Positions 23,996-34,570 of a stretch of DNA of 64,000 nt are shown in pieces. The notes beneath the pieces were generated by a model. It searched no databases, was not told the origin of the DNA, and saw only the letters and a list, made by a program, of their open reading frames with translations. This DNA comes from Atopsyche davidsoni (taxonomy: Eukaryota; Arthropoda; Insecta; Trichoptera; Hydrobiosidae). Position 1 is the first letter of the stretch; each line of letters begins with the position of its first letter. The stretch is taken from positions 806,001 to 870,000 of the forward strand of contig JAILWY010000023.1 in the NCBI GenBank assembly GCA_022113835.1, written 5' to 3'. The position numbers and the translations under genes were made by a program.

Positions 23996-24641
23996 AGCCA
24001 AATCCCGTTCCGACCGAGGCCCCGCTGCCGGTCTTCACGTCTATTCCACCAATGCTCGAAATGGCTTCCACCGCGGCCACGCCGACGGTCCTCGCACCAA
24101 TTTCTCCGGTTGTTGAAATAGCTTCCACCGCGGCCACGCCGACGGTCCTCGCACTAATTTCTCCGGTGCCAGAAACGGCTTCCACCGCGGCCTCGCCGAC
24201 GGTCCTCGCACCGATTTCTCCGGTGCCTGAAACGGCTTCCACCGCGGCCACGCCGACGGTCCTCGCACCGATGTAACCGGTGCCTGAAATGGTTTTCATT
24301 AGCCGGTACTTCATTGAATCCAAATGATCCGCCAGCTCAGTCCCAATCTGTTCCCGTAACTCGTTTGCTTGTTTCTCCATCTTGGTCTCGATATGTTCTC
24401 GCAGCTCATTTGCTTTTTCTTGGTGCTCGGTCCTCATTCCGGCCATCGTTTTGAATAAATCAGTAATGCTGCACGGCACTTCAAAAAGGAACTCCTCTGG
24501 GTTGTGGCCCTCTTGTGCCAGGAATTCCTTCAATCTTAGCACAAGGTCTTTCTTCAACCCTGTGGTTAACAAATCACGTTCTTCAAGTTCTCTCTTCAGA
24601 TCTACTACTTTGAGGTCACTCACATTTACGTGCTTCGCCAT
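23436..24641 (-). CDS. Gag-like protein with SAP-like motif and tandem repeats
   Basis: A 401-residue frame starts at ATG 24,641. Residues about 8-42 (LKVVDLKRELEERDLLTTG) resemble a SAP DNA-binding motif. A Glu/Lys-rich coiled-coil-like stretch follows (about 70-115), then about five copies of a 19-residue repeat (SGTGEIGARTVGVAAVEA; about 117-215), then 23-residue repeats. After about residue 325 the repeats drift into another reading of the same 69-bp unit, so the C-terminus may be frameshifted. No CCHC zinc knuckle is visible. It takes the gag position in the element, but a non-structural role is possible. Confidence 0.6.
   Translation of the reverse strand: MAKHVNVSDLKVVDLKRELEERDLLTTGLKKDLVLRLKEFLAQEGHNPEEFLFEVPCSITDLFKTMAGMRTEHQEKANELREHIETKMEKQANELREQIGTELADHLDSMKYRLMKTISGTGYIGARTVGVAAVEAVSGTGEIGARTVGEAAVEAVSGTGEISARTVGVAAVEAISTTGEIGARTVGVAAVEAISSIGGIDVKTGSGASVGTGFGSGRRAREGASGPSSRSMVLCARVALDRAREDASGPSSRSMVLRARVAPGRARRGASGPSSRSMVLRRRVALSGVRGGASEPSSRSMVLRARVALNRARGRCIKTVAAEHGASRGSGVRKSAREVQQVHHRGAWHFAGRWRWAFRGGGQQFHHRGAWHFAGRWRWAFRGGGQQFHRRGIWYFAGERP
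24055..24285 (-). repeat. 57-bp minisatellite inside gag
   Basis: Four clear copies of a 57-bp unit (key block CTTCCACCGCGGCCACGCC) encode the 19-residue gag repeat. The unit differs in length and sequence from the adjacent 69-bp array. Confidence 0.9.
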
Positions 24642-24715
24642 TTTGTTTTATACTTTTATTTATTTTTACTATTTTAATTATTATTTATTTATCACCCCAC
24701 ACACCTGACACCAAT

Positions 24716-25036
24716 TGTAACACATCGGGGTTCACATTTAAACGCTTATTTATGTCAACTCAGGTTATATTTATTTATCTACGTACAGAGTATTTATTTC
24801 CACATTATATATTTATATTAACATTGTTATGAATGCAGACAGGCCGAAGCCCTGTTTGACACTAAACACAAAATGGCTTCCCCCCTTGCATCTCCAACAT
24901 TCGGGAGCTCGCGCGAGGCGCACTCCTCGCTTCTCTAAGACCGCGTATCGGCGCTTCTAATCGATGGTCGCTCGATCCTTCCAGAGTCCCTTTGTTTATG
25001 GTGTTCGTTTTTCAAACTTACTGCTGGACCGTAACA
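24716..25036 (-). repeat. LTR (5' LTR of the element)
   Basis: Partner of 22,213-22,533. Just inside it, on the element strand, the sequence reads ATTGGTGTCAGGTGTG, where the tRNA primer-binding site is expected. Confidence 0.9.
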
Positions 25037-25294
25037 ATATACAACCACATTCTGCCTCCTCAATTTTTCGCATAGTAGCTGTCTTGAGTGTCCAAGCTTC
25101 GACTCCATAAAGGAGAACTGAGACGACATTTGGTGAATCTCCAGTGAGATTTCAAGGTTATTGTACATAGTACTTGAGCATAGTACTTTCCTCAAATTAT
25201 TAAATGTACTGCGTGCTGTTTAAATCCTCACTTTAATTTCCTGGTCAGGATCCCAGTTCTCATTTAACCAGCTGCCCAAATATTTTTTTTTTAC
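25037..25294 (-). mobile_element. LINE fragment, right half
   Basis: On the minus strand this half reads WLNENWDPDQEIKVRI, LRKVLC and VVSVLLYGVEAWTLKTATMR, a recognisable LINE ORF2 C-terminal region. It continues the left half at 21,975-22,212. Confidence 0.8.
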
Positions 25295-25320
25295 CCCCTG
25301 ACAGTAGCCGGAAAAATATA

Positions 25321-28300
25321 TTTAAAAATGATATTAATAAACGGTCATTTTTTGTCATGTGGCATAAGCTAAGTTGCTTAGTGTTAAGTACAGGAGATAA
25401 CGTTTATTCCTCTCATCTCCACTGCAGTGAGTAACTCCTGGCTGCGCCGGCCTGCTGCAATAAATAAGCCATCGGGTCGTTAAGGAAGCCCTCCCCGCGA
25501 GGGTCGCGCTTTATGGCCGAGATATATCACGATCATTCGATTTATACAGCTATATCATCCCTTACTAATAAAAACCTCCAAAACTCATTTGCCGCCTACA
25601 ATTATCTAAATACATTAGCGAATCAACAATATATATAATCATCTTTATCTTTTAAGCCATCCCATCTGCAATAGACGTATCAAGATGAACACAGTCACAA
25701 TTACTTTTCAACACTTGCTGCTGCTTACTGCGGTCTCTTATTTTCACATAGTGGTATTGCTATAGAAAAATTTTCTATGGTTTTGTAGCTGAATGTAAAA
25801 AAATCTTATAGCTGTACCTTGATTTGAGAAACGCGCAGTCTATAAGCCAAACTGTAACTTTAAGACCATATTAAGGCTGCAGTACTGCTTGTATATTTTT
25901 GGAAGCGAAATTTAAATGATCTACGTACAAAAGGTCATAAAATTTCTACACATACTACATATTAAGTATATGAGCGACCCTCTGACGCAAGAAGTTTCTC
26001 AAACTATTAGGGTTGCAGTCGGCTCACTCGTATTCGTATGAATAAATTTCAGATTCGAGATCTTGCATGACTTCGCAATAAAATATTTTTTCGCAAACAT
26101 GCATTATTCATTTTAAAGTTAATTTATCAAAGTAAAACAACCTTCGTCGTACAGCCATGAGACGCTGTAAACACAACTCCAATGTCCTGTAAAATTTATT
26201 AATAACCTGCGGACTTTTGAAACATCTGATGACTCATCTATACAAATATCTTCGTTTCGCGTCAACTTTTAAATAAACTACCCTTCGCCGAGTAGCAAGA
26301 ACAAACGTCTTAATCAAATTTCGGCAATTCACTTAGTCGTCATGTTTTTTAGTGGCGGAGCTACCCCGAGCCACTAACGGCGGGGGATGAACTCCGCCAT
26401 AAATCATAAGTTTTATGGCCTACAAGATGCGAGTTCTAATGTTTTACAACCCGGAGCATTTTATTATGATAGATATAAGTTTTTAATCGCAGGGGTAAGG
26501 GCAGCCCCCTCGGGTAGTGATCAGCATTTTGTCCCAAGTTGAATTTTTACAATAGGCAAGAAGGATTATAAATGGGGCTGTGTCGTTCTGATGAATTCGA
26601 GTTGTAGATCTTCAATAATAAATAATATTCCAGCTTATAATTTGTACATATTTCAGGGTTAACTACATAATTCGAGTTTATTAAACTTGGTTTGTATTTT
26701 TTAAATAAACCTTTTTTTTATTTTCTATTTCTATCCGTAGTATTTGTTACCTTGTTGTTTTAGTTGTAAGACCGTTTACTTTTGATCGAGAGGTCCCTGT
26801 TTCGATTCCCGTCCTGGCAAATTGACGTAATAAGCCTCACGCCTGTTTCAGTTTGTCGAAGACGATTTATATTGACATTGCAGGTGTCAGTACAAATTGT
26901 CTAAAAACAACTCTAATCTTTCCCAGTCACTAGCCACGTGGCGCGAGTCACAGAAGACACGCAAATCTATTTGGATTGCACACAGAAAAGAGTTCAACCG
27001 ATACTTGATTTAAAAAACTACATTTTTATAGTGATTTATAATTAATATGATTTAATAGTGAACCGTTTGAGGTCGTCTTTAAGTGCGTTACCATTCTTAG
27101 AGTGTGATATATCAGGGGATCATTCCGAGATTCGGTTTGCATAACAACAAAACCGGAACATTGGAACTTAAAAAATAAAATTAGTGTAAACCTTATTCTC
27201 TATAAAATGTTATATTTATTCAGATTATATTTGTAATAGTTTTTAAAATATAAATAGCAAATGTTGTCATAATTTGAGAATAATATTTTTATAGCTACAT
27301 TGTCTTGCGTTCCCCATCTCGTGGGTACTCAAAGCCAAACAATCGACAGAAAGGCTTCCATTAGCTTTACAAACTTTCTCTCATCCCTAGATGGGGGAGA
27401 GGCTGTCTCTCCCATTGTCTGCCAGGAGCCTCGGCTCGGGGCTGGGCTGATGCAGCAGCAGGCTCCCACGCCTTGGCAGGAGGCAGATCCTCGAGCCATG
27501 AAAGAAAAAGTTTTCAGGCGCTACCGAGAATCTCCATCAATCTCAAACTGAAATAGCTATATTAGAAGTTAAGACGTTGAGATTTTATACCTTAATAATA
27601 TTGATACCCGCGGCATGCAGTTATTTCAATCAACAAAGCAATGCATGCACTTAGATATATAACTTTTTATGTAAAACAACAATGCATAATTAAGCATTCT
27701 GTATATCTCGTTTGGTCAGATTTTATAATATAAATATGCACCTAATAAAGTATACATTAATTTTATGATTTTTGATAATATTTAGTCTTAAATTCTAAGC
27801 GATATATTATATTTATATTTATAATTTAAATGTGTAATATCATAAATCAAATCAGTCTACCGCAGATAATTTTCACCGTTTTTTATTAAATTAAAACCAC
27901 CTTCGTCGTTCAGCCCACCAGAGATACAATATTTTTTGTCATCTGTGCTGTTTCTTTTTTCCATTTGACTTCCACCTTCTCCGCATAAATAATATTTAAA
28001 AAAAAATCAGAATTCCTGTTTTGTATCATTTTGTTTATTTTAAGCGTTATGCTACCCTCGAGGACGCGTATTTATGCGAGTCCCCTCCTTCTCTCGGGCT
28101 CCCCATTTCGCTACAGTGTTACTGTCAACAAAAAAAAAACATCCCAACATATTTCCCCTAATGGCAACATTCGACTGCGCGCCGCCGGAAGCGGCAAGTT
28201 ACAAATGATCGCTTCCGCTCTGTCCGCACCGGGGAATCCCGAATGTCTATTGATTGTCAGCTCCTCCGTGCTCTATGGATGAAAGAATGGACACTACGTT

Positions 28301-28700
28301 CTAACAGGAACTGATTAATCTTTAGAGAATGATGCTTAAGTATCTTAAACGTTTTCTTAGCCAAATGCGAGCTTCTGTGATTACTTAACTTGTTCTTCAT
28401 TTTTTAACATGTGTTACAGTTATTTCCCATGACTAAAAGAGTTTATGTTAGACCTTCACAAAATTTAGAGTAAAAGACTTGTGCAGAAGCTTTATCAGTA
28501 TTTATTTTGTTAATTTACAAAAAAACTTAGTAAATTGAGTTACTTATCTTTTGTATATAATAGTTGAGAATTAGTTTTTCTTTGCCGGGCCGATAATGGA
28601 CGACCGGATGTACAGGGTGAAGTTGGTTACAATATTATCTTCTGAAGCTTCCCTCTGCAATAGATCTTGCTTTCAGAAGTTTCTCTGGCGGGGGTCCAAG
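25321..28700. other. Intergenic stretch with small GC islands, no gene
   Basis: GC-richer blocks lie at 25,430-25,530, 26,340-26,400 (hairpin), 27,370-27,500 and 28,050-28,260. The frame at 27,300-27,551 has no recognisable domain. A tRNA-derived SINE occupies about 26,763-26,910. Confidence 0.45.
26763..26910 (+). mobile_element. tRNA-derived SINE
   Basis: A tRNA-like head with TTTCGATTCCCGTCC (B box) is followed by the body motif GTCGAAGACGATTTATATTG and a TGTCAGTACAAATTG tail. The same head-plus-body order occurs at 36,790-36,935 (minus) and 45,735-45,870 (plus). Confidence 0.6.
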
Positions 28701-28997
28701 CGAGATATGCTCACTCGTAGGCATTTTTAAACTGAAAAACTTTTCAGTTTTTCTTTTCGAAATGATTTATGTCCCAATGATGCGGCACCTTTCAGAGTTT
28801 CTCTGGAGTGCTTTTTTCGAATTTGTAATAAATAAATTAGTATTTTTCCTCCCAAAAATAAAGTTTTCTTTATTTTACGTTGCGCAAATACTCTCGATTG
28901 ACTTGGACGAATCGTAAACAAAAAAAATATTATAATGATAAAAGTACCTTTGTATTTTGTCTTCACTTTGAGTTTATTAATTTTTTTTGCATTACTA

Positions 28998-29028
28998 GTT
29001 TCGAAACAATACACTCGGTCATCATCAG
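28998..29028 (-). ncRNA. Hammerhead-like core, decayed helix II
   Basis: On the minus strand: CTGATGA, T, GACC, a loop, TTTC, GAAAC. The expected GGTC partner of GACC is mutated to TTTC. The intact counterpart is at 47,225-47,255. Confidence 0.4.
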
Positions 29029-29273
29029 ATGCATAACTAAACTAAAAATAACATATGCTTAAATACAACTTACAGGATATTGGTAACAATAATTTTTTTT
29101 TGACAAAATTAGATGAGGGTTATACAATTATTTAAGTTTATGGATTAAATTTATTTTTGTGTTTATCGTTTATAAATCAAAATAAACAAAAACAATAACA
29201 ATACTGATATAATAATAATAATCATAATAATAATAATAATAATAGAAGTAAATAAATTATAGTGGAAACATGT

Positions 29274-29534
29274 TTAATAAAGGTGATGAGGACGGGAATT
29301 AATTAATGTGTTATCATTTAAGTTAGATTGTTTACGAATCTCTAATATTTCTAGATTATTAAGTGTTACACTTCTCTGTGTGCGTCTATGTAAAATGTCA
29401 AAACCATCACTATATGTATGGTCTGATTCAATAAGATGATTTGCAAATTCAGAGAAATTATTAGTCTTTAAACAGCTTAAATGTTCTTTTAAACATATCT
29501 TAAAATTACGTGCTGCTTGGCCTATATAAGACAA
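29274..29534 (-). pseudogene. GIY-YIG endonuclease domain of a Penelope-like element
   Basis: An open frame of about 86 residues starts YIGQAARNFK and contains KEHLSCLK, FANHLIESDH and INSRPHHLY, the order seen in Penelope-like endonuclease domains. The GIY half of the motif and the usual Arg after FK are missing, and no reverse transcriptase is attached, so it is a relic. Confidence 0.7.
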
Positions 29535-29929
29535 TAATACTTAATAAACTCAAAGTGAAGACAAAATACGAAGGTACTTTTATCATTATAATAATGGATC
29601 TTCACGAATCAAATGCCTTGTCTCCCAACAAGACTAGAAAAAATCCTTTTACTTTTACAGAATAGGCATTCTAAATAAGTTGTTAAAAGAATATACTGGA
29701 TTGTTTTTTTAAATTAAATTGTAGATTATTTATATTACCATTAGTTTTAAAATTGTATTCAAATACAAAACTTAGGCCATAAAAGCTGTGCGTACAGTAA
29801 AAATAGCACAAACATGCCCATAAACCACGTAATGCTAAACAACAACAAGAATCTCGAAATTCTTAAAAAAAAAAAATACCACGAATATTTCAATAAAAAT
29901 ACCCCACACAGAAGAAGCTACAAACACCC

Positions 29930-30200
29930 ACCCCGGCGGCATGAAATCTTGTTTTTCTCCCGAGGAGATAAAACCAAAGTTGCACCCCCGCCCCTGCCCC
30001 CACCCCCGCCCCCGCCCCCGCCCCCGCCCCCACCCCGCGCCCCTGGCCGATCCATACAAATGGAAACTATCTGTCTGCGAGCGGCAAATAAAAAACACGC
30101 AGTGGCGCCGGCGCTGGCGGCCCGCGGGGGGGGGCGACCTCATAGTCTGCTGTTCTGCTGCTCTGCTGATCTGCTACTCTGCTACTCTGCTGCGAGGGCC
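29930..30200. repeat. C-run island (quadruplex-prone on minus) and CTGCT repeat
   Basis: CGCCCC units at 29,983-30,037 are followed by a GC-rich patch and a decaying CTGCTnT array at 30,142-30,195. Frames on both strands are low complexity. Confidence 0.6.
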
Positions 30201-30319
30201 TCAAAAAAATTAAACTACAAAAATTTAAAATTTAATCTGCACTTAAACAGGATTTCAAGATAAAATTGTATAAACTATGATTTCTTTGTAAACATATTTT
30301 CATAAAAATACGCAGACTT

Positions 30320-30440
30320 TTCCTTCTAACATAAAACTGCGGAGTAGAAGGACCACGAGCACTGGCTCGGCATGAGTAATATGCTCAGTGAAATGGTCGC
30401 CAACCTCCTCTGTGGAGAGGCACAAGATGAAGAAGTATAA
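30320..30440 (+). mobile_element. LINE-type 3' tail
   Basis: It contains ACTGGCTCGGCATGAGTAAT and GAAATGGTCGCCAACCTCCT, ending GGCACAAGATGAAGAAG. Same family as 14,690-14,840. Confidence 0.65.
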
Positions 30441-30584
30441 CATATGAACAACTTGACAAATTTAACATTGGAAATTATATTTTTTTCACTAATTCATTTT
30501 GTCTGTTTTGCTGCAGGTGTGTAAATTTAAAACACTTTGCATTTCTAAATTGTGTCTTAAATGCTCTTTTAAAACTAAAAACAG

Positions 30585-30660
30585 TAAAACCTCGATATAA
30601 CGGACCGATTAAAGCCGAAAGTCTGTTATATAAAAATAGGTTTAAAATAAATCAAAAATT
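30585..30660 (+). mobile_element. One end of a pogo/Tc1-type MITE
   Basis: CAGTAAAACCTCGATATAAC resembles the terminal repeats of pogo-like MITEs, but I could not find the matching inverted end. Confidence 0.3.
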
Positions 30661-31139
30661 TTATTTTTAGAAAATATACTAATATATAAATAAAAAAATT
30701 AAAAAATACCGCAGCTGTTTGATATCGACGCGCTTGTTTTCGGTAATCCTACTAACGAAGTTTGCTGTTTTTTTTATAATCAACTCATTTTCGCATTTAA
30801 AACGTTTTGTAATTTTTTTACATTTGACCAGATTACTGTACTGTTTTTCAAGTTACTGTGATTGGGAGTCCTTGATATTGCCAATACCAATACAGTCGCA
30901 TTTATATATTTTCGGGGTTTACGTATAGGACACACTATGATATTATTGTTATTGTATTGAGAATCTCCAAATTACGAGAAAATCAAATTTAAAAGGAATA
31001 AATATTGAGGCATCTCTACCAGCGCCATTTTGCGGAGATGGCAATCTCTCCGAGCTCCGGAGGCTGTAATATTTTCCGAATGTATTTCTAGAAAGTCGCG
31101 ATAACATAAAGGAACGCAGAAGACGCGGGCATCAACCGG

Positions 31140-31375
31140 CGGATGGGGCGGGCCAGACGAGTGGCGCCAGCGTGGGGCCCTCCGCCCCCGCCCTCGCCGC
31201 CCCCATCTGCCCCCCCCATCTGCCCCCGCCCCTGCCCCGGCCCTCGCCCCCCCCATCTGCCCCCACCCTCGCCCCCTGCCCCAACCTTCGCCCCCGCCCC
31301 AGCCCTCGCCCCCCCCATCTGCCCCAGCCCCCGCCCCCGCCCCAGCCCGTCCACTCCCGACTGCGGCTGTCTCGA
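31140..31375 (-). repeat. C-rich low-complexity island (quadruplex-prone on minus)
   Basis: Repeated CCCCCATCTGCCCC and GCCCCAGCC units fill 200 bp. Long frames in several registers come from composition alone. Confidence 0.75.
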
Positions 31376-31669
31376 ATCCAAATTTGCTTTTCGGCATTTC
31401 GATTGTTTTTTCATCGGTTTTTGCAAAGTTTTGACGTAAATAGTGTAATTTTAAATGTTGGATTTTACATTGTGTAAAAACAGAAAGAAGTCAAAAGAAG
31501 CTACGCAATTATATCAGGACATAAACTTTGACACCTTCCATAAACAAAATTTCTTAATTATTATTAGATTTTTTGAAGACCGTCTCACAGGAAGTACGAT
31601 TTTGCCTATACAGGTTTTATTGATTGATATTGAAAATTGATTAAAGAAACTTTCAGAAAAATATCATCG

Positions 31670-31745
31670 TGATTTGTGTGGGATTTGAACCCACATCCCC
31701 AAAGCTTACATGGCCGGTGCATCACCAATTATACCAACGAATCAC
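31670..31745 (-). tRNA. tRNA-like sequence (probably pseudo or SINE head)
   Basis: On the minus strand GTGATT at 31,745 pairs with AATCAC at 31,670, and the T arm GTGGG TTCAAAT CCCAC is perfect. An A-box-like TGGTATAATTGG is present. The anticodon arm does not form a normal five-pair stem with a seven-base loop, so function is doubtful. Confidence 0.4.
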
Positions 31746-31879
31746 TGGTACTAAGCTAGAATTTTTAACAATCATACCCTATAAGTGAAACAACGTATTT
31801 ATTATGCCATTAATGCACCGGTATTTCAGTACTTAATCATTATCAATTGCTTAAATTTAAGTTAATATCCCTAGTATAA

Positions 31880-31985
31880 ATGGACTCACTACACTATTAT
31901 CCCCTTAGAAAACCATTCAGCATAAATGTATGCTTAGTAAGATAGTCACCAACCTCCTCGGAGGAGAGACATCCGACGAAGAAGA
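31880..31985 (+). mobile_element. LINE-type 3' tail
   Basis: A diverged copy with CATTCAGCATAAATGTATGC and CACCAACCTCCTCGGAGGAG, ending GACGAAGAAG. Confidence 0.55.
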
Positions 31986-32261
31986 ATAAAATATAAACAA
32001 CTATAATATATGTGGTTGCTAAAAATGGTAGTATCTGATTTTAACTGTCTGTGTTTGGATGTCTCCTGCTAGTGGAGCTGACTCCAGCCTACCACCAGGG
32101 CTGTGCCCTGCTTTAGTACAGAGAGGCGGCCGCATCAGCCTTAATCAAAATACACTTCGAACCATTCAATCATTTAAAACCTTTGCGCAACGCTTTTCTT
32201 TATTGGCATGTGCGACTCCAATGTGTGCGAGTTATGATTTATTGGCTGCTTGAACCTCGAG

Positions 32262-32395
32262 AAGCTCTACACCTGCTGCGACACACCTGACAACCGAATA
32301 GTAACTAGCCAATAGCGTCCTCATCCATCAAAAAGTTCGCTATTGGCATATTGTTAATCAGTTGCAGGTTGCGGCGCTGCGGGTAACATGTTGAT
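32262..32395. mobile_element. Fold-back MITE, GTTGTGTCGC family
   Basis: CACCTGCTGCGACACACCTG at the left and the inverted GTTGCAGGTTGCGGCGCTGC at the right enclose CCAATAGCG and its inverted CGCTATTGG, giving nested stems. Confidence 0.5.
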
Positions 32396-32660
32396 AGTTC
32401 TACTTGCATTATGCTGGGAAAACCTTCATCCAGCCTGCTCAACATCCAGACCTACCGGAGTAATGAATCGGCGGCCACCAGCGCCGGAAGTCCTCCCGCT
32501 GCGCCAGAAGCAGTTTATTATTCAAATAGATATTTATGACTTCCGCCAATATTTAATGGCTGCCCAATTATTGTTTGATTAAATTCATTTACATGCAAGG
32601 CGTCGCAATTTTACTATCGACTCTTATGGTTTTATAGTATGAAATAAAGCGTTTTAATTA

Positions 32661-34309
32661 TCTATATATATAAAACACTAAAAATGTTTGTTAGTCCGCT
32701 ATAGGCTTTGAAACCGTACGACCGACGAGCCCCACACCGTGTTTATTTGAAAGCCAAAAATACCGAAAGTAATCAAGACCACTAAAATTATAAAAATTGA
32801 TTATCAAATTTGGTTTATTCAATTAAGAAAAATCCCATACAAAAGTTTCCAATTCATAAAAGGAACTGCCATTTTCGCGTATTGCATATACGCGAAAATG
32901 CCTTGAAGCTGGCTGCCTGCATGGCTACCAATCGAGAAATACTGATATTGATGTTTGTAAATATTAGAATGAACTTGCCGTTACAGGCTGCCGAACTTAC
33001 GGAACAGAATTAGGTCGATTTTTGATATTTTCCATACAAAAATTTTCAACATCTGTAAAGTGGACATCGTTCCTCGCAAAAAATTGAAAAAAGAACATTG
33101 TGAAGATCGCGCGGACAGATCGTACGGACTTTCAAAACAAAATCACTATCTGTCATTCACAACGTGTTTTATCATAATGAGTTTGTCTGTTTATATATGG
33201 GAAAAAAATTATTATACGAAAATATTCGTATTACAAGTTTCGTCTATTGAAAAAATTATTCCAACTCAAATCGACATCGATCTTATATCTGCTGAACACC
33301 CGAATCAACGTGAATATCTGATACTTTTTGACGTTGTTTGTAAGAACATCACGGCCCATGCGGAGTGTTGCATATGAATTCGCCTTGCATAAAAGACGGC
33401 AAATGCACGAAAAGATATCCACGCGATTTGATCGATGAAACTAAAACTGGTCTACGAAAGCCAGAAGATGGAGGATACACCACCACCATTAAATTAAGAA
33501 ACGTCGATATTGACATTGATAACATATGGATTGTTCCATACAGTCCAATACTGTAAAAAACATTTCAATCATATATCAATGTGGAACACTGCAACTCCGT
33601 GAAATTCATATGCAAGGACATATGCAAATATGTTAACAAAGGCAGTGATATGGCAGTGTTTGAGCTTTCAAATCGAAACTATGAAATCACTCAATTTCAG
33701 ATGGGTAGCAGTAATGAAGCTGTCTGGCGAATTCTTGGTTTCAGTATTCACGAACGATATCCAACTGTTCAATCCAATCTTGCTGTTCATTTAGAAAACG
33801 GTCAACGTGTTTATTTTACTGAAAAAAAATGTCGAAGAACGAGGAGCACATCTACAATAATTTTGCGAAAACATTGCTGCATAATGAAGTTCCAAAATAG
33901 AGTCAACTATCCAATAGAGATTTTTAACTCTTTGGAACCATCTGGAATGTCACCACACATCTTAACTTTAAAAGTTGGTTCACCATAGATGCTCATTCGC
34001 AACTTAGATCCACCTAAATTGTGCTGTTGTAATAACTATCAACAAGGCTCATGGCCAATCGCTGAGTATTGCTGGTTTGAACATAGAAAATTCCTGTTTT
34101 TCGCAAAATTCCTGTTATGTTGCGTTTAGAGTTGGAACGCCGAAAAGACTTTATGTTTACACACCTACCGAAAAAACTCAATATATCCGCTAGCATTAAG
34201 ATAAAAAGTTAATAAATAAACAAAATTTACTTTTTTTTTTTTCGAACAAATAAAAAATGTATTCTTTTTCTTTATTTAGCGCAGTAGAACGCGCCGGGTA
34301 TCCGCTAGT
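32661..34309 (+). mobile_element. Helitron, internally deleted
   Basis: The 5' end is TCTATATATATAAAACAC and the 3' end is CGGGTATCCGCTAGT, with the CTAG-T terminus of animal Helitrons. A rolling-circle element has no inverted repeats or target duplication, as here. It holds broken Rep/helicase coding sequence at 33,060-34,190. The 5' end matches the fragment at 21,701 (minus). Confidence 0.85.
33060..34190 (+). pseudogene. Helitron Rep/helicase remnant
   Basis: Frames at 33,365-33,556 (CIKDGKCTKRYPRDLID), 33,581-33,988 (YVNKGSDMAVFEL, SNEAVWRILGFSIHERYPTV, AVHLENGQRVYFT) and about 34,110-34,190 (FRVGTPKRLYVYTP) match the order of an animal Helitron helicase protein. Stops, frameshifts and large gaps separate them, and no Rep HUH motif or complete helicase motifs remain. 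Confidence 0.85.
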
Positions 34310-34322
34310 AGCATATATATAT

Positions 34323-34566
34323 TGTTACGGTCTAGCAGTAAGTTTGAAAAACGAAACTACAGAACGCTAGAAAACAAAGGAGGATCGAAAAAGCGGACTC
34401 TCAAATGTTCTAAAAGATTTCCAAAGCCCCAGTATTTGAACGGCCGTCATTTGGCTAAGATTGTTAATATAAATATGTGTTGAAATTAATACTCTGTATG
34501 TGAATTAACTAATATAACTAATGTTGATATAAATACGCATTTTAATTATAGACGCGACTCGTTACA
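34323..34566 (+). mobile_element. Solo LTR of the Gypsy-like family
   Basis: It starts TGTTACGGTCTAGCAGTAAG and ends CGTTACA, follows the LTRs at 22,213 and 24,716 along its length with a large internal gap, and is flanked by ATAT (34,319-34,322 and 34,567-34,570). It lies 13 bp from the Helitron end. Confidence 0.85.
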
Positions 34567-34570
34567 ATAT

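Larger units (their letters stand above)
22213..25036 (-). mobile_element. Gypsy-like LTR retrotransposon, internally deleted
   Basis: Two 321-bp LTRs (22,213-22,533 and 24,716-25,036), TG...CA in form, are flanked by the 4-bp duplication ATAT (22,209-22,212 and 25,037-25,040). Coding runs on the minus strand: gag-like ORF, then integrase. The polypurine tract AAGGAGGGGGTAG abuts the 3' LTR at 22,534. Protease, reverse transcriptase and RNase H are missing between 23,436 and 23,298, so the copy cannot move alone. The LTRs are nearly identical, which suggests a fairly recent insertion. Confidence 0.9.
28905..29620 (-). mobile_element. Penelope-like element, 3' part with fold-back ends
   Basis: The ends, including ATAATGATAAAAGTACC at about 28,933 and its inverted copy at about 29,572, are long inverted repeats of each other. 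Between them is a GIY-YIG endonuclease remnant. Near the left arm a hammerhead-like core lies at 28,998-29,028 (minus). The end sequence recurs beside gene A at 47,095-47,335. Confidence 0.75.

Noticed and set aside
23117..24276. Plus-strand frames of 134-195 residues opposite the gag-like ORF
   Set aside because: They are shadows of the 57- and 69-bp repeats, which stay open in many frames. LTR, polypurine tract and integrase orientation all show the minus strand is coding.
27300..27551. 83-residue frame in a GC-richer patch
   Set aside because: No domain, no conserved motif I recognise and no splice signals that would make it an exon.
31088..31477. Pro- or Gly-rich frames of about 100-140 residues
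   Set aside because: Low-complexity C-rich tract, open in several registers on both strands.
31670..31745. A functional tRNA gene
   Set aside because: Acceptor and T arms pair well, but the anticodon arm does not form. It is kept only as a tRNA-like feature.
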